Source: Anaerolineales bacterium (GTDB taxonomy: Bacteria > Chloroflexota > Anaerolineae > Anaerolineales > VGOW01). From it: a stretch of DNA of 6,296 nt. The stretch lies in contig CAKKQG010000367.1 of the NCBI GenBank assembly GCA_919901875.1, positions 1-6,296 of the forward strand, read 5' to 3'. A program made the position numbers and the translations under genes. The notes under the pieces were generated by a model. It saw only the letters and a program-made list of their open reading frames with translations, had not been told where the DNA came from and searched no databases. The stretch's first letter is position 1. Each line of letters begins with the position of its first letter. Of this stretch, positions 5,614 through 6,296 are shown in pieces.

Positions 5614-6296
5614 TCCACCAACGCCTTAAACAAATTCCGCATCGCCTCCTGGTCTTGCAAAGCCTCCGGGTGCCACTGCACGCCGACGGCGAAACGATGT
5701 CTTGGCATTTCGAGTCCTTCCACCACGCCGTCGGGTGAGAGCGCGGTCACGATCAGATTCGACGCCGGGTCTTTCACCGATTGATGATGCAGGCTGTTCA
5801 CTTTATGAATCGGCGAACCAAGGATTTCGGCGAGGCGTGTATCTTCGTTCACTTTCACTTCGTGAGCTAAAAGTTTCCACTCACTCGTATGATGCGTAAG
5901 CGCACCTTCTTTTTGTGATGGAATGTCGAGGATCAATGTGCCGCCAAACGCCACATTCATCACTTGGATGCCGCGACAGATTCCCAAAAACGGTTTATCT
6001 TGTTCGCCCGCCCAACGCACCAAATTTAATTCAACCCGATCTCGATCCAGATCAATGCCAGACACCTTTTCGTGCCGCTCTGCCGTGAAGACCGACGGCT
6101 CAATATCACCGCCACCCGGAAACACGAAGCCATCGAGTCGCGGCAGAATATCTCGCAATTCGTCTTCGTGCAAGTTGAGCGGGATCAACACGGGGATGCC
6201 GCCGTTGTTTCGCACAGCCTCGATATACGTGGTCGCCACGCCAATTAACGGATAGGTGTTGTTAGGAATTTCTGCGCGTCGGGTAGTGATGCCGAT
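5589..6296 (-). CDS. Peptidase C26 family gamma-glutamyl hydrolase (PuuD-like), 5' end cut by window
   Basis: A class I glutamine amidotransferase-fold hydrolase. The best known relatives, such as PuuD, cleave gamma-glutamyl-GABA in putrescine breakdown. There are 235 visible residues. The reading frame stays open to the window edge, beginning 'IGITTRRAE', close to the usual family N-terminus, so probably fewer than ten residues are missing. A GTG at 6239 is in frame but internal to the conserved start. Motifs are 'GFVFPGGGDIEPS' (oxyanion region), 'KPFLGICRGIQVMN' with nucleophile Cys107 (visible numbering), 'NSLHHQSVK', and 'VGVQWHPE' with His209 and Glu211 completing the triad. No signal peptide is visible. 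No other putrescine-pathway gene is in view, so the exact substrate is unknown. The C-terminal tail is written by the octamer repeat array. It may be co-transcribed with murI; both act on glutamate-type compounds, but a metabolic link is inference. Confidence 0.92.
   Translation of the reverse strand: MGITTRRAEIPNNTYPLIGVATTYIEAVRNNGGIPVLIPLNLHEDELRDILPRLDGFVFPGGGDIEPSVFTAERHEKVSGIDLDRDRVELNLVRWAGEQDKPFLGICRGIQVMNVAFGGTLILDIPSQKEGALTHHTSEWKLLAHEVKVNEDTRLAEILGSPIHKVNSLHHQSVKDPASNLIVTALSPDGVVEGLEMPRHRFAVGVQWHPEALQDQEAMRNLFKALVEASKEVGK

Noticed and set aside
6237..6239. GTG as the start of the C26 hydrolase
   Set aside because: The frame stays open upstream and encodes 'IGITTRRAE', the conserved beginning of this family, so the real start lies beyond the window edge.
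5923..6255. Plus-strand 110-codon frame opposite the C26 hydrolase
   Set aside because: Its Arg/Ser/Pro-rich product is typical of antisense reading, and the minus strand carries the conserved GICRG and QWHPE motifs.

Overview
The window fits an environmental Chloroflexota bacterium, most likely Anaerolineae. This is an inference from style, not from a marker gene. The signs are a secreted FecR-domain protein with a Thr/Pro-rich 'TPTPTATSTPT' linker, Calx-beta repeats, short degenerate 7- and 8-bp tandem arrays in the intergenic DNA, and mid-GC composition. All four genes lie on the minus strand and are read from high to low coordinates. I found no RNA gene, CRISPR array, insertion sequence or phage gene.

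Layout in the direction of transcription. (1) 6296-5589: a class I glutamine amidotransferase-like peptidase C26 (gamma-glutamyl-GABA hydrolase / PuuD type), missing only its first few residues at the window edge. (2) 5613-5530: a degenerate 8-bp tandem array that reverses orientation in the middle. It encodes the last residues of the C26 protein and fills most of the 68-bp gap. (3) 5520-4720: glutamate racemase murI with all expected catalytic residues, possibly co-transcribed with the C26 gene. (4) 4605-4577: a good sigma70-type promoter, followed by (5) a bactofilin gene at 4545-4099 and (6) a strong intrinsic terminator at 4077-4039, so the bactofilin looks monocistronic. (7) 4098-3742: a 357-bp intergenic region with that terminator, a small CTCTGCGG-type repeat, an AAAACCC heptamer array (G-rich on the coding strand) and a promoter. 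(8) 3741-73: a 1222-residue membrane-anchored surface protein with a FecR domain, low-complexity linkers and about six Calx-beta-like repeats. (9) 45-9: its terminator.

The loose theme is the cell envelope. MurI supplies D-glutamate for peptidoglycan, bactofilins scaffold envelope-shaping machinery in several bacteria, and the large protein is predicted to project from the membrane. Separate promoters and terminators show these are neighbours rather than one operon, and the sequence does not prove a functional link. Nothing here is clearly a new system. The most unusual items are the octamer array running into a coding sequence, the G-rich heptamer array next to a promoter, and the domain and cysteine layout of the large protein.
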